NCBI GenBank assembly: GCA_905331475.1
Contig: CAJNYU010001315.1
Location: forward strand, 1-64,000
Length of the DNA: 64,000 nt
Direction of reading: 5' to 3'
From: Rotaria socialis
Taxonomy: Eukaryota > Rotifera > Eurotatoria > Philodinida > Philodinidae
In this document: positions 9,285-20,462 of the stretch, in pieces
Layout: each line of letters starts with the position of its first letter
How positions within the stretch are numbered: the stretch's first letter is position 1
Position numbers and translations under genes: made by a program
Notes under the pieces: generated by a model
Database searches by the model: none
Told to the model about the DNA's origin: nothing
The model's input: only the letters and a program-made list of their open reading frames with translations

Positions 9285-11423
9285 TCAATCTTTTTTTTGT
9301 TTTCGACTTCGCTTACAGCATTTCACAAAACAATATAAAACGATCATCGCAGGTAGCACAATAAACACAAGCATTAAATCCAGCATATAACGTTGATAAA
9401 ATGGTGCATAACGACTCAAATCGCCATTTAAATTTACTAAAAGTTCTATTTCTTCCACAGCTCGTTTAACACCACCAGCATGTTTCATTTCAAGTGACAT
9501 AAGTCGAGCGGCTTGCTCATAATAAGTATTTCTCCACATGGTCAACACCTTTTTTGTTACACTACTAGCTGAAAAAGTATAATCATGATAATCCTGCGGT
9601 TTTAGTAATGATTCTACTATAGAGGAGGGCGGTTCGAATAACGATTGTCCAACACCTGAATTTTGAATCGCAATGGAATTTGCAAATTGGTCAGTGTGTA
9701 TCGGTAAGCATAATATAGGCTTTTGAAAATAAAGTCCTTCTACACTTGAACCCATACCACAATGACTTAAGAATATATGAATTGAATTCTGTTGTAAAAT
9801 CCATTTTTGTTGAACAAATCGATGTTCAATTTTAACTCGTTGATCATCCAGCATAACTCGTCGATATTCAACATTTTCCATCTCATTGACAACAACGTGA
9901 TAGTTATCATAATTTCTACCACGCAATGCCAATATAACAGAAGTCGAATCTGTTTGTAAAAGAAATTCGACTAAACCATAGATCAAATTCTTCATTCTAT
10001 CAAATCGAACGATACCCGTACCAGAGCACCGCGTGGGATGGGACAATCCCATCCCATCCCATCCCATACGTCCCATGGGATGCAACTTTTTAAATAAAAG
10101 CTCATGGGATGGGATGGGACGGAAATTTTTTGAGAGTCGTCCCATCCCATGGGACAAAAATTTCTTCGTCCCACCCATCGCCCCATGGGACGAAGAAATA
10201 TTATATGAATCTATTCATTTTTACTAAAAATAGTATAGTCGTTTCAATATAGATGTCNCGTCCTCCGGAATCATTGACCTGGGCTCGATCGATGATAATC
10301 AAAAAAAATTTGAGACCTTAAAAAACATTTGACATTTCAGACGTCCCATGGGATGGGACGGGATGGGATGGGATGGGACGAAAAATGTTTAATCGCATCC
10401 CATCCCATGGCGGGACAACTTTTTTTTTATTTGTCCCATCCCATGGGACAAGCTATTGAAATCTGTCCCATGGGATGATTTTTTGCGTCCCATCCCATCC
10501 CAGGCGGAGCTCTGACCCGTACTACCAAAAGCAGCATAGAGAATCGAATTCTTTGGTTTTATTTTGATCCATCTGTTAAGATCGTTATCAACATAGACAA
10601 CCGACGATTCATCTATGAATCCGCCAAGATATTTCGTAAGATGATCTGGATATTATGGTGGATAGAGTGTTGGTGGTAGGCTACATAAGTTCAAACAGCT
10701 TGTTTTGCTTAACAGTAAATTTTTTAATGTGAAAGTATCATAAAATGGTCCTTGTATTTGTGGAAATGATTGAAAAATAATGTAGAATGATTCCATCAAC
10801 TGTTTGAAAATGCTCATTATCAAGCGGAAATAAAAAACAACATTATAAATACGATACTTGAATTGAGTTATTTGCTTTGCTGACAGCAACGAATAGCTTG
10901 TGGGTAGATTTACATAAAAAATATTCAATTTCATTTCTGCTCTCTGTATTACACACGATGTATTGGCTTTTTCGCATAAAGCAGCAGTGCCTAAAACTAA
11001 TGAACTACTAATGATGACATCAAACCGGTCGGACATTAACGCATCTATTGCTTTATGCATTAGTGCATTCGTTATTCGGCCAACAGCTGGCATTATATGA
11101 AAAACACCATCAAATACTGAATGATTCATAAAATATTCGATAATCTCTTGTTCGATTTTATTTTCTTCCGTAATTGCATCAGTTGAATCATTTGTAAAAA
11201 TCAAACGAAACGAAGATCTATTTGAATAGTTTTCAGTATTGATATATGCTTGTGCAAATGCTTCAGTAATAAAAGTTACATTATGATTTTTCATTGCTTT
11301 AGCTAATTCAAACATTGGGATAGAATGGCCAGCTGCGCCAAGCGTCAAAAACAAAGCATTCAAACCCAATGATTGAGAAATGTTTCCTAATAATATGAGA
11401 AGTAACAAATAAATACGAACCAT
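9285..11423 (-). pseudogene. UDP-glycosyltransferase (UGT) pseudogene
   Basis: The 5' half (11423-10653) encodes a signal peptide (MVRIYLLLLILLGNISQSLG) and the N-terminal glycosyltransferase fold (TLGAAGHSIPMFELAKAM). It ends at an in-frame TAA at 10655-10653, after which the frame continues (TKYLGGFIDE, AAFGS). A 493-bp element (10022-10514) then interrupts the AAFGSTG motif. The 3' half resumes at 10021 and carries the UDP-sugar binding signature (HCGMGSS, PILCLPIHTDQ), a C-terminal TM helix and a Lys-rich tail, the usual layout of ER-resident UGTs. Removing one 8-bp target copy and the element restores the frame exactly, so the insertion struck an intact motif. Stop plus insertion indicate a dead gene. 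UGTs conjugate sugars to lipophilic compounds. Confidence 0.85.
10022..10514. mobile_element. Foldback element B (CCCATGGGA words), 8-bp target duplication, in UGT gene
   Basis: A perfect 8-bp duplication ACCCGTAC flanks the element (10014-10021 and 10515-10522). Terminal inverted repeats are CAGAGCACCGCGTGGGA (10022-10038) and its near complement at 10498-10514 (15 of 17). Both arms are built of CCCATCCCATGGGATGGGA-like words in both orientations, separated by AT-rich spacers. The centre has an N at 10258 and a GACCTGGG box at about 10276 like the ends of elements A and A2. CAG ends and an 8-bp duplication suggest hAT mobilisation. Open frames within it are repeat translation. Confidence 0.85.
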
Positions 11424-12190
11424 AATATATATGGCAATAATGACGCTGTTGAAGTAATAATAAAAACCGAGGCGTACTTTTTTATCGAGGCTTGCTGTTT
11501 CTTTGTGTGCTCTAATCTAATGCAAATATTTGAGTTTATGTCAAAATAAATGTCCTTACTAGGATTCAAGGCGAGTGAGCGTAAGCTCAAACTATGTGTT
11601 GTAAATTTACGAAGAAAAACGTCAGCCTAATATTTTATGTGGATAAAAATCAATTTTCAAATCAAATAAGAAACAAGATTGATTCTGTCAAGGTTCTGAT
11701 GTCGTTGATTATTAGCGTTTTTTAATTTCAATATATCTGCTTGTAACCCCGCTGGTTTGAGATTTGCATATGAACTTTGCTTAGTTCGTTGTATTGTTCG
11801 ATTTAATAAATGCCCAATGAATTACGTATCAGATCATTCGACATTCAAGATGAATTGCGCGTACTGTGAACGGCATACGATAACATCCAAATGGCATGTA
11901 TAACATGATGCACGTTCGTGATTGAAGTACGATTCGTCTTTTAGTTATTGATTCGAATACAAAGACAAATAGATTTTAAGCCATAATAAAATATTGAGTT
12001 CCCATCTACACGGTATTTATTGAAAACGTCGACAGCAAAAATGTCGAAAACGAGATATCGAAAAATAAATGTCAAACATATACAATATCGAAAATTGTGA
12101 GATATCGTTATAAAACAATATTGATTTTGTTTTATTTTATTTTCTATTTCTCAGTAGAATTTCAATGATTAGCTAAATAATTTTCCTGAA
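11424..12190. other. AT-rich intergenic DNA
   Basis: This is the region 5' of the UGT pseudogene. I see no recognisable gene, RNA or repeat, only short AT-rich words such as ATATCGAAAA. Confidence 0.4.
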
Positions 12191-12369
12191 TAAGTAATTT
12201 TGTGAGCGAACATCCTAGAATGCAGCACATATCGAAACTACAAAAAGAACAAAGAACACAATCAAAGTATTGTTATACGGTCTTCTACATATTTCGCTTG
12301 CTTTCAGATATTGCAGTACACATTTTTGTAGCTTCATCACTTAATTCTTTCGACTGTATAATACCCACT

Positions 12370-12625
12370 AATACAAGTTCTATATCTTTTCTTGATTCCA
12401 ACAAAATTTATTGACAATTGATTCGGAATGGCTTCTTTTACAAATTCAATAGAAAAACATCTTCGCAGATATATTGGATCTGGAAAACTAAGAATTGCAA
12501 AGGCAAGGTTCATACTGATTGGAATAATAATTGTTTTAACTTGAAAGGGTACCGTAATTATCTATTTCAACCAGAAGGTCTTGAAGCTCAATGCTTTCGA
12601 AATATTCTTAAGGATCGATTTTTTT
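12370..12625 (+). pseudogene. FLYWCH-type zinc-finger relic
   Basis: One frame reads SISFLDSNKIY, a TGA stop at 12412-12414, then NGFFYKFNRKTSSQIYWIW, NCKGKVHTD and LEAQCFRNILKDR. The order matches a FLYWCH finger (G..Y....YW.C...C.G..HT...H.H) followed by the E..FR..LK.R helix seen in bdelloid FLYWCH proteins. One zinc Cys is replaced (YWIW where YWRC is expected) and the HxH position reads YRNYL. The in-frame stop and lost ligands mean a decayed copy. FLYWCH domains often come from transposon-derived DNA-binding proteins. Confidence 0.5.
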
Positions 12626-13305
12626 CGACGTTTTCACATCCATCCATCTACACATCAGTTTACTTTTTATTATCCTAGAACTGACCATTAAAAATTTTCG
12701 TGTGAGAATACGACATTGAGATTATTCACTGAAAAACATGGGATAGAAAGACGTCATATTCTACGCAACTGTAAAAAAGGAATTCTTTCTCTCTGGCTAA
12801 GGCCACAGTGACCGATTTAGATCAAAGATGCTTTTTTAAGCTCTAATTTTCATATATCATCAATTCATTTTGGATTTCAACAAGCAAAGCCTGCATGAAA
12901 ACATATACACGTTTGTTTTCTAGTAACAATCTCCTCATCATCTCTCGAGCATCTATCAATTCAATGTACTGATTACAGCATGAAAGTAATAGCTCATTTA
13001 CTAGAGCATAGATCGTACCACCTAAATTTTCGCATTTTTCAGAATTTATTTTCCATCATGTAAACATTATAACTGTTCTGGAATCCCCCTGAACCGAATA
13101 TGGCAAGATTTCTTATTGAAGAATTAATGCAGATGTGTACGAGAAGTGACTATGCGTGCGGACTCATATATTTCTTGAGGTAATATCCGGATTCAACTAT
13201 CGAGTCATCTAGACTTGTAAGAACCTAAATTCCTGGCCAGATGTTCACGAGAATCCAAATTAACGTTTAATTCAATATATAAAAACACAGTATTGGTACA
13301 AAATG

Positions 13306-14577
13306 TCATTTTTTTGACCTATTTTTGTGCACTTTCCAACGGCCTTTTATGAGAGAAGAAAGTCCCCATTTTGTTGGGATATTTTCCAAATAAATGATGC
13401 GTTGATCATTAGTTTTGTCAATGTCAATGCTTGTCACATGAAAGATTGTCAGTGGTAATACCAGAACTTCATGTTCATCGTCGAAATCAGATATTCCAGG
13501 TAGATTATCAGATGAGGAAAAAAGTTGAATGGCAGTGTCACATCTTTTTCGAAAGTTGAACACCATTAAAACGCCAATTTTGTCTGAAGATGACCTACCA
13601 ATAAAAGAACGGGCCACATTTTCATCGATGGATGTTGAACACAAGATATTTGCGCTAAGAATACTACCCTTATGCTGTAGAGTCCATTGATATTGTTGTA
13701 GATTTTCTTGAGTCATTGTTAGCCCGCGGAATGACTGACCCTGAAATGCACGCTTTCGCAAACTGTTCAATTGATATAAAACTGGAATTGCTAAACAATC
13801 ATTTTTTGCACTTCTACCAAGATTCTTGTAGAAAGGCGTCTCAAGTGAATAGAGTCGTAAGAGATGTTCAACATTATCGTTTTTCTTATATTTCGAGACA
13901 AGTTCACATGCTTTATTATACTCAGAATGTGATGGAGTGATGTATTCATCGATAAGACATTGTAATTATTTCACAGCTGTATCTTTGTCGTATACAGAAC
14001 CTGTAAAATCATTGTTACGAATCACATGTTTCAGCAATGGCTGTAGTATCGGCGATGTTGCCATAGTTTTTGTAATATGCATACTTGCCTCCAAAATAAG
14101 AGTCTCCAGTTGGTTACGATCTGCATAAACCCAACCACTGGGCGTCTGATCATGGTTCTCTTCGGCTGGTGATTGCCCATCAATGGTAGTAGTAAAGATA
14201 TGTGGTGCATCGTCTATTGTATCACTACGGAATCTTTGTGAACTCAATGAGCGATGGAAGAGTTGACGAATTTCATCTTTAGATGCTACTTCGTATGCGG
14301 TGAGACCATCGGCATTTCGTTGATCTCGCACAACGCCATGTTGAAGAAGAAGTTGCACAATATCGGCATGACCAAAGAATGCAGCTGCATGCAAGGATGT
14401 ACTTCCATTCGGTTCGAGACGATTGATATCGGCATGGCTGGTGGATGAAAGAATGTCTCGAACTAGATAAATATTGCCCGTTTGGCATGCTCGGTAGAGA
14501 TTACTAACTTCACTTTGTTGAGAATGACGAAAAAGCGATGTCTTTCTTTTCATTTTGCTACTTATTTCGCTGTCCAT
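13306..14577 (-). pseudogene. Ankyrin-repeat / arginine ADP-ribosyltransferase gene with one in-frame stop
   Basis: From ATG 14577 one frame runs to 13306, broken only by TAA at 13968-13966. Before the stop are ankyrin repeats (about residues 22-105: LYRACQTGNIYLVRDIL, STSLHAAAFFGHADIVQLLL) and a linker. The same frame continues after the stop with CLIDEYITP and a full ART fold: the R of FRGLT, the S of CSTSIDE, and the E-x-E of DEHEVL, the R-S-E triad of arginine-specific mono-ADP-ribosyltransferases. No plausible GT-AG intron removes the stop. The protein would move ADP-ribose from NAD+ to a target, perhaps guided by the ankyrins. It may be a young pseudogene, a polymorphic null allele, a readthrough case or a base error. 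There is no signal peptide, so a cytosolic product is expected. Confidence 0.75.
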
Positions 14578-15025
14578 CGACAGTGCTTATTCTCAAAAAT
14601 GAGAAGAACGAGAATAAAATGAATATATTTGATTGTAAATCAAACGATGAGTAATGAGCTATAATTATTTCAACAGACAAGAGAGAGAAAAAACTTATTT
14701 TGCGTGTGTGATATATGCTGTGCGTCATTTTCTTTCTTTCTTTATTTGTACAAAATTACGCAGTAACATATCCTCTTATATTCATGACGGCAAAGATTTA
14801 TCTCTAGAGTGGGCAAGAAGTCAGGAAATAAGAAAAATATTGAACATTTCTACGTTGTTCGAAACAACCGGGTGGGCATGCGTGTAGCTTTATTGTAAAG
14901 ATAAAACAAGGACTATGTTCTATACAAACATGGAAACAGAGATTTATGTTCATTTTCAAAACAAAAATCAACTTTTAGATGACTTCATTATTAAATAAAT
15001 TTAAAACTATTTTAGAATGGCAATC
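14578..15025. other. Upstream flank of the ankyrin-ART gene
   Basis: The sequence is AT-rich with no recognised gene. It would contain the minus-strand promoter of the ankyrin-ART gene, but no motif stands out. Confidence 0.35.
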
Positions 15026-15161
15026 AGGTGAGTTCAATCGCACTCTTCGACTACACTCTAAAAACAACGGTTCTTCCTGTGTACCTGAGGAAAGAAACTT
15101 TTTAGGTTCGGTATGGAACCTATTGCTCTTTAGAGTGTAGCATGTTGAGTTTGGTTCACCT
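15026..15161. mobile_element. 136-bp foldback MITE
   Basis: The ends AGGTGA and TCACCT pair, and an inner repeat CTACACTCTAAA (15051-15062) pairs with TTTAGAGTGTAG (15129-15140). Flanks TGGCAATC (15018-15025) and TGGCCAAC (15162-15169) match at 6 of 8, consistent with an aged 8-bp target duplication. The element has no coding capacity. Confidence 0.55.
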
Positions 15162-15639
15162 TGGCCAACTACTTGTAGGAATCGGAACGTGCTGTTCACA
15201 GGAACGTTTTTACGATGATTTTTTGTTGAAAAAGTAAACATTCGATACAAATAAAAAACAATCAAGTTTGAAAGACATGTTTGACTAAATTGAGCAAATA
15301 TATCCATATCCAGGTCGTACACAGCTGAACGCTAGGAATAAAATTCAACAAATAATTCATTTCATAGTAACTCCTCTTGCTTAGAGTGTGGATTTGCACG
15401 TTGGTGCAGATTTAAACAGGGCATCCTCATGCGTGCACACTTTCGAGAATAAAAGGTTAAAATACAACGGAAGATAAATATTGTCAAAGAAGGCACTAAA
15501 GTTGACTATCATATTCCAAGACAAGATATTATTCAACTTTATTACTTTTCAATGATGTAGCGAATGCAGCGTGTATTCATTTTCATTTGTCAAAAATAAA
15601 GTATGCACAATAGAATATCGCTTTGTTGTCAATTTTCAG

Positions 15640-16260
15640 GACAGCGAAGAGCATTAAACTTGAAAAAAAATGATCGAACTAATCTTTCGAAACAGATAAT
15701 TTCACTGAGATTTCTAATTACTGTATGAAAATGTTAAAGGCGAAATGAAACTTTAAATGTGGGGGAAAATGTTGTGTTTCGAACGGCAAGACTTTCTCAT
15801 TCAGTTTATGTGCTTCCCACTACCATTAGGTTATTATCTTCAAATGTTCCACCTCGTTAAAATCATACACTATCAAACTACAGAATAATGGCTGGAAATC
15901 GTGCAACTTATGTAAATCAAATCTTAAAATTGAGGTTTCTGTAAGACTTGTGCAGAACATCATTCAAGGAATGGCAACCTGCTATTCGAAACAACTTCTG
16001 GTCTTCACATGCAAGTTGCGTTTTTCTCAAACATAAAGTTCCGCTTCCTATTTAATATTGTGGATATAGTTCAATGGTTAAAATGGGTATTTTCATCAGC
16101 TGAGCTTCATCATTTGAATAAAAACTACCTTCACTGAATGCCGTTATTCTAGTATTCTTTTTAATCATGCGGTCTCAGTTACATTGATTCATATCTGTCT
16201 CACCGCCCGAAACACTGTTTTTAAATGTTTTAACATTATGAGTGTCAATATCGTATGGCA
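15640..16260. repeat. Dispersed repeat, copy 2
   Basis: This is the direct-orientation relative of about 8520-8950. It is slightly longer, with extra sequence near 15720-15850 and 16010-16060. Shared segments total roughly 400 bp. The family is unknown. Confidence 0.6.
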
Positions 16261-16276
16261 GTATTTATGCATATAC

Positions 16277-16303
16277 TCACACACACACACACACCCACAC
16301 CCT
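16277..16303. repeat. CA tract ending in CACCCACACCC
   Basis: A (CA)n run passes into CACCCACACCC, the complement of GGGTGTGGGTG, like the tract at 5708-5730. It is either an interstitial telomere-like tract or a microsatellite. Confidence 0.45.
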
Positions 16304-16351
16304 ATGACAAAATATTTTCTTTCTAAGAGATGTTTTTTTGTAGTATCTCGC

Positions 16352-16526
16352 CAGGGACGGCGCGAAGCAACAAAAATATAGGGGGGTTACTTGAAAACAG
16401 GAGGTTTTTTTTCAAAAATCGGAGTAAATCAATAAAAATCTCTTCTATTTTCTTCAAATCGGAGTAAAATTGAAACAAAAATTTCCAAATGTGGGTCCCC
16501 CCCCCCCCCCGTTCGCGCCGTCCCTG
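16352..16526. mobile_element. 175-bp hAT-type MITE
   Basis: A perfect 15-bp terminal inverted repeat, CAGGGACGGCGCGAA (16352-16366) and TTCGCGCCGTCCCTG (16512-16526). Flanks TATCTCGC (16344-16351) and TGTCTTGC (16527-16534) match at 6 of 8, differing by transitions, as expected of an aged 8-bp duplication. The inside holds a G run and a longer C run that are mutually complementary. Confidence 0.75.
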
Positions 16527-17256
16527 TGTCTTGCGAATTCCACAGTCAACTGGATTTTCATTTCAGCTGTACCATGCATATTTTTTCACAAACTAGCTAC
16601 GGTGACTCACTATAAAGTTCTCGAGCATTTGAGATAAATTCCATGTGATTCTTCATTACATACATTTTAATACATCCTGAATAAATTAACCAATTTCAAA
16701 GAAATTATCCTGGAAATCCCTGGTGAGTGCGTGTTTAAGTTAACAGAAATCTCACACTAAAGTAAGATGCCTGCGCATTTTGTGCAGCGAATAAATTATC
16801 GCTCGAACGATGACTCATGCGGCACCACGAGGAAAGAATAACCATCGAAACGGTATTGAATCGATTTTTTTAGTATATGACTACACGAGTGTATCGTGAA
16901 ACTCTTGTGTCAATATATGTCGATCGAACAAAATTTGTACTCGATATGTACTGCGTCCTTTTTTTAGTTTTCAAAACTTTCATTCATTATAAGTGATTGA
17001 CTGACTTCACAACTATCATTTGTTCTCGACCTGAATGAGATGTAAGTTGGTTTCAAATTATTACTACATTTTTTTTACCACACGTTTCATCTGTTTTCTC
17101 CCAATCATACTAATAATGCAGAGTGTGAAGAGAATAGAATAGATTAAACAATAGAATCACAGATTGCTAAATCTAACACAATAGCCATTTATAAAACAGT
17201 ATAACTAAAATAATTATTTTTTTCGATTTATTTTAGTATTACACCTAAATTCAATC

Positions 17257-18051
17257 ATGTCCTTAGAAAACGAATTTGCTTTAGAAACAGAAAATAATCA
17301 ATTAAAGCAATGCCGAATATGTTGGGATGATGATAAGCCTAGTGATATAATTAGTCCTTGCTTATGTAGCGGTGGTTCAGCGTATGTTCATAGAAAATGT
17401 TTAAACGATTGGCGATCAGAAAATATAGGTAGCGAAAGCTTCAAATTTTGTGATGTATGCAAATTCGAATTCGTCATCGAAACTGTTCTAAGCGATTCGA
17501 AAACCGAAAGACAGCGTCTGTTGAAATATCATTTATTTGTTATTCGAGATTCAACAGTAATTATTTTAATGGTTCAAACAGTGATTATTGGATTGGCGTT
17601 CTTATTAAAAATGATTGATAAAACTAATGAAACGTTGAAGAAATTATTTCCACATTCAATCAACGGATTTACAGTTTATTATTTAAGTGCTTTCCTTTTA
17701 TTATTAGCACTTGCAGGCGTTATTATTTTTATTATTCTTCTTTGCGTCAGCGGGAATAGCTCGAGTAGTCATAGTCATGTTAGTAGAAGTTCTTCTCTTA
17801 GTCGCTGTATGAATACAAATGGATTCGTTACCGGTATAATAATCAATGTCATTATATGTGCTTTCATCGGCTTTTTCTTTGGAATAATCATAAGTGTGAT
17901 TATGATAAGAAAAATCATGAAGCATCATACAAGTAAACTATGGTTACGGCAAGAAGCAGAAAAATATGTTATAAAAGATTCTCAAGGCCAAAAAAAAGAC
18001 TTAGAAGATAAAATCTTGATTCAAATTAAAGATATTATTGTTAGGCATTAA
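17257..18051 (+). CDS. RING-CH (MARCH-type) membrane E3 ubiquitin ligase
   Basis: One uninterrupted exon encodes 264 aa. Residues 19-68 form a C4HC3 RING-CH finger: CRIC, then CLC, then HRKC, then CDVC, which recruits E2 enzymes. Three hydrophobic segments follow (about residues 95-118, 138-164 and 190-219), with a Ser/His-rich loop between the last two. The basic C-terminal tail (RKIMKHH) should be cytosolic, as is the RING. MARCH-like ligases ubiquitinate membrane proteins to control their trafficking. ATG 17257 is the first in frame; a TTTTAG acceptor-like site at about 17235 hints at a 5'UTR intron. The usual conserved Trp of RING-CH domains is present (DWRSENIG). Confidence 0.85.
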   Translation: MSLENEFALETENNQLKQCRICWDDDKPSDIISPCLCSGGSAYVHRKCLNDWRSENIGSESFKFCDVCKFEFVIETVLSDSKTERQRLLKYHLFVIRDSTVIILMVQTVIIGLAFLLKMIDKTNETLKKLFPHSINGFTVYYLSAFLLLLALAGVIIFIILLCVSGNSSSSHSHVSRSSSLSRCMNTNGFVTGIIINVIICAFIGFFFGIIISVIMIRKIMKHHTSKLWLRQEAEKYVIKDSQGQKKDLEDKILIQIKDIIVRH

Positions 18052-19949
18052 ACATTGCTATTAGCTTTTACTAATGCATCATGTTTATCATAATAAAATC
18101 AATAGACTACGTAGAAAATCATCTGCTCAGAAGAAAAGCTCTAAGATGTTCTGTCACAAAACTTCAGAAATTCATTATATTGGAATTCGTGTATGTGCTA
18201 AAATGATACCTACATTCGTACTAGTTATCATGCATGAAGTCTTATTTGTAGTTCAAGCAAATAAAGTTTTTGGACGACAGTCACATGATGTACCACAAAT
18301 AGAGATTCGGAGTCTTTTTCCAGCTGAAATATCTACTTTGTGATGAAAAAGAGTTTCCATTTAACAACAAAAAGCATTTTTTCTCACCACTTCATAGCAT
18401 GGATATATGATTTCATGATGCTGTTGGTCACAATAATTTTTGCCCGGCACGCTGCAAGTCATTTCATTCATATAATAGAATAATTTATTCCTTGTGAAGC
18501 ACTCACATCGAAAACAAGGCTGTTTTGCTTTAGCTATTTATTTTCATGCTGCGCTATTGCACATTTAGAGCCTGTTAAACTCATGTAAATCATATTTTTT
18601 GTGCAAACTTATCTGTTAATGATGTTTTAAAAGCTACCGCATGCGAAACGATCGAATGTAAACATGAATCTATAACTATCCTATCGAAAGGTGTTCTATG
18701 CTAAAACAGTTGAATTTTTCACTAAGAAATGATTATATCATCAATAAATGAAAAAGAAGGAATGTGTTAAGGCGTACTGAAAACAATGACAATTGAATAG
18801 TGTTCACTTGATTTGATTTTAAAACATCTTCCTGCAAGGAGACCCATAGTTTACTTTTATCTCATTTTTTTTAGAGAAATCTATCATGATTTATTTTTAA
18901 ACGCGCATCTTTGCAATCTCGTTGGCTGATTTTGAATTTAAAAAAATTATCAATAGAAACTATTTGTTTCTTCATTATACATTCTGTAAATCCATTGGTC
19001 GAAAATCACATCAAAGAATGAATTAGGAAGCTATTAAAAATCAGATTAGTAAAGCTCTATACCGGAAAGTTGCCTGTATCCTTCTGCATTTTTATTTGAT
19101 CAGAACTATTTATAGATACCGAACAAAAAGCGAAATAAATCTTTTAGAAACCTCGTTTTGCTCCCATAAATATTAAATAGCTTTCAGATTGATTGCAAAT
19201 ACGAAAAAAAAGAATCTGAATGAATTAGCTCGGAAGAAAATACTAAATAAAAACCTCTTGATGTGTACAAGTATAACATCTGTATCCTTATTAATTTCTG
19301 TATGAGCCCTGCAGAAGCATTTTCTTTTGACATATTGCAACTGATTTGATGTAAATATAGGCAGCTAATTTTTATCTAGCATACATTTCACTTTTCGTTA
19401 TATTTCGAGAAGAAAACGTGTACTACATTACTACCGTTTGAATAAGTTATGACGGTTTTTATTATTTTTTCATCAAACTCTGATCAACATGCATTGGAGT
19501 ATCAACACAAGCCTGATTGGTTTCCTTTAGTACTGTATACATATGTATATACAGGTATCAAGCTAGGCCAGTTTTTCTAATGTTTAAATAAATATGAAAA
19601 ATAAATATATATATATGCACCTGTGTGTAAATTGTGCAGCAATATATATTTTAATAAATTATGTGTGAACTAATCTTTCACTTGTCGAGGTTTATAGGTT
19701 GAAGATTACAAGTCGTCGTGTGTCTCATGATAGCAACTGGAATAGTAAAAGTAAGATAAAAATGAATAGTAAACAATACCATGAATTATCTATCTATTTT
19801 TGTTTGTAAGTCATTCATACCAATGAAGTATTCGGTTGACGATCAAGAATAATTTGCTGAGAAATGAATTCGATCGATATTGGGAGGTTGAGTTTCTTGT
19901 CACATGAAAATAAACCGTAAGTTCAGTTTCGAAGATTTCATTTGTTTTT
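18052..19949. other. AT-rich intergenic DNA
   Basis: I recognise no gene or RNA. The frame at 18074-18343 follows the RING-CH stop and has no domain. An (AT)n run lies near 19605-19617. Confidence 0.4.
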
Positions 19950-19955
19950 ATACAG

Positions 19956-20191
19956 TAGGATAGGATTTCTCTCCCAAGTCAACATACTCATGACATCTTA
20001 CAATGCGTCACAGCAAAATGATGCTAGAAACGAAGATGGGAAAGAATTAATTCTCAATAAATATGTGTTTTCTATTTCTTCATCAATTCGTCAGTTTTGA
20101 TCCTCTAGAAATAAACACTTTCGGTCTTAGAATTAACAGTTGCAAAGGCACATTGTTCGAGAATTTTTTAGTATTTTTGGCATCTGGAACT
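19956..20191 (+). CDS. Candidate plus-strand exon(s), duplication copy 1
   Basis: After a TTTTTATACAG acceptor the frame reads RIGFLSQVNILMTSYNAS and continues to DGKELILNKYVFS, then a stop. An overlapping frame after a second acceptor (TTCGTCAG, about 20095) reads FDPLE, LRINS and GTLFENFLVFLAS up to a GTAAGT donor at about 20191. Both stretches recur in copy 2 (about 22885-23117) with mostly conservative changes. I do not recognise the protein; the exon structure is tentative. Confidence 0.3.
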
Positions 20192-20462
20192 GTAAGTCCT
20201 TTTAAAAATTTATTGAAGTTTCAGCAGTTTGTAGTATGTACCGTTCGACTCAGTGCAAAATTCCATTTTGGTTAATAGCTGGGAGTTTGAAAGGAAGCTT
20301 TTTTTGTTTTAATGCATCGTGAAATAGTACTATTCATGTCATAGTGTGATGTGACGCTGCAAACAATATGTTACCACCACTGAGATATATTCAGTCGATA
20401 GTAAAAACTTCTGAATTTTAAATTAAGAAAATTTTTCGAAAACTAGATGATGTTTATGCTCT

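Noticed and set aside
9992-10227. Open frames rich in MGWDG and SHPI words
   Set aside because: They translate the CCCATGGGA word array of element B and overlap on both strands.
18074-18343. 89-codon frame after the RING-CH gene
   Set aside because: No recognisable domain; separated from the gene by a proper stop and without splice sites.
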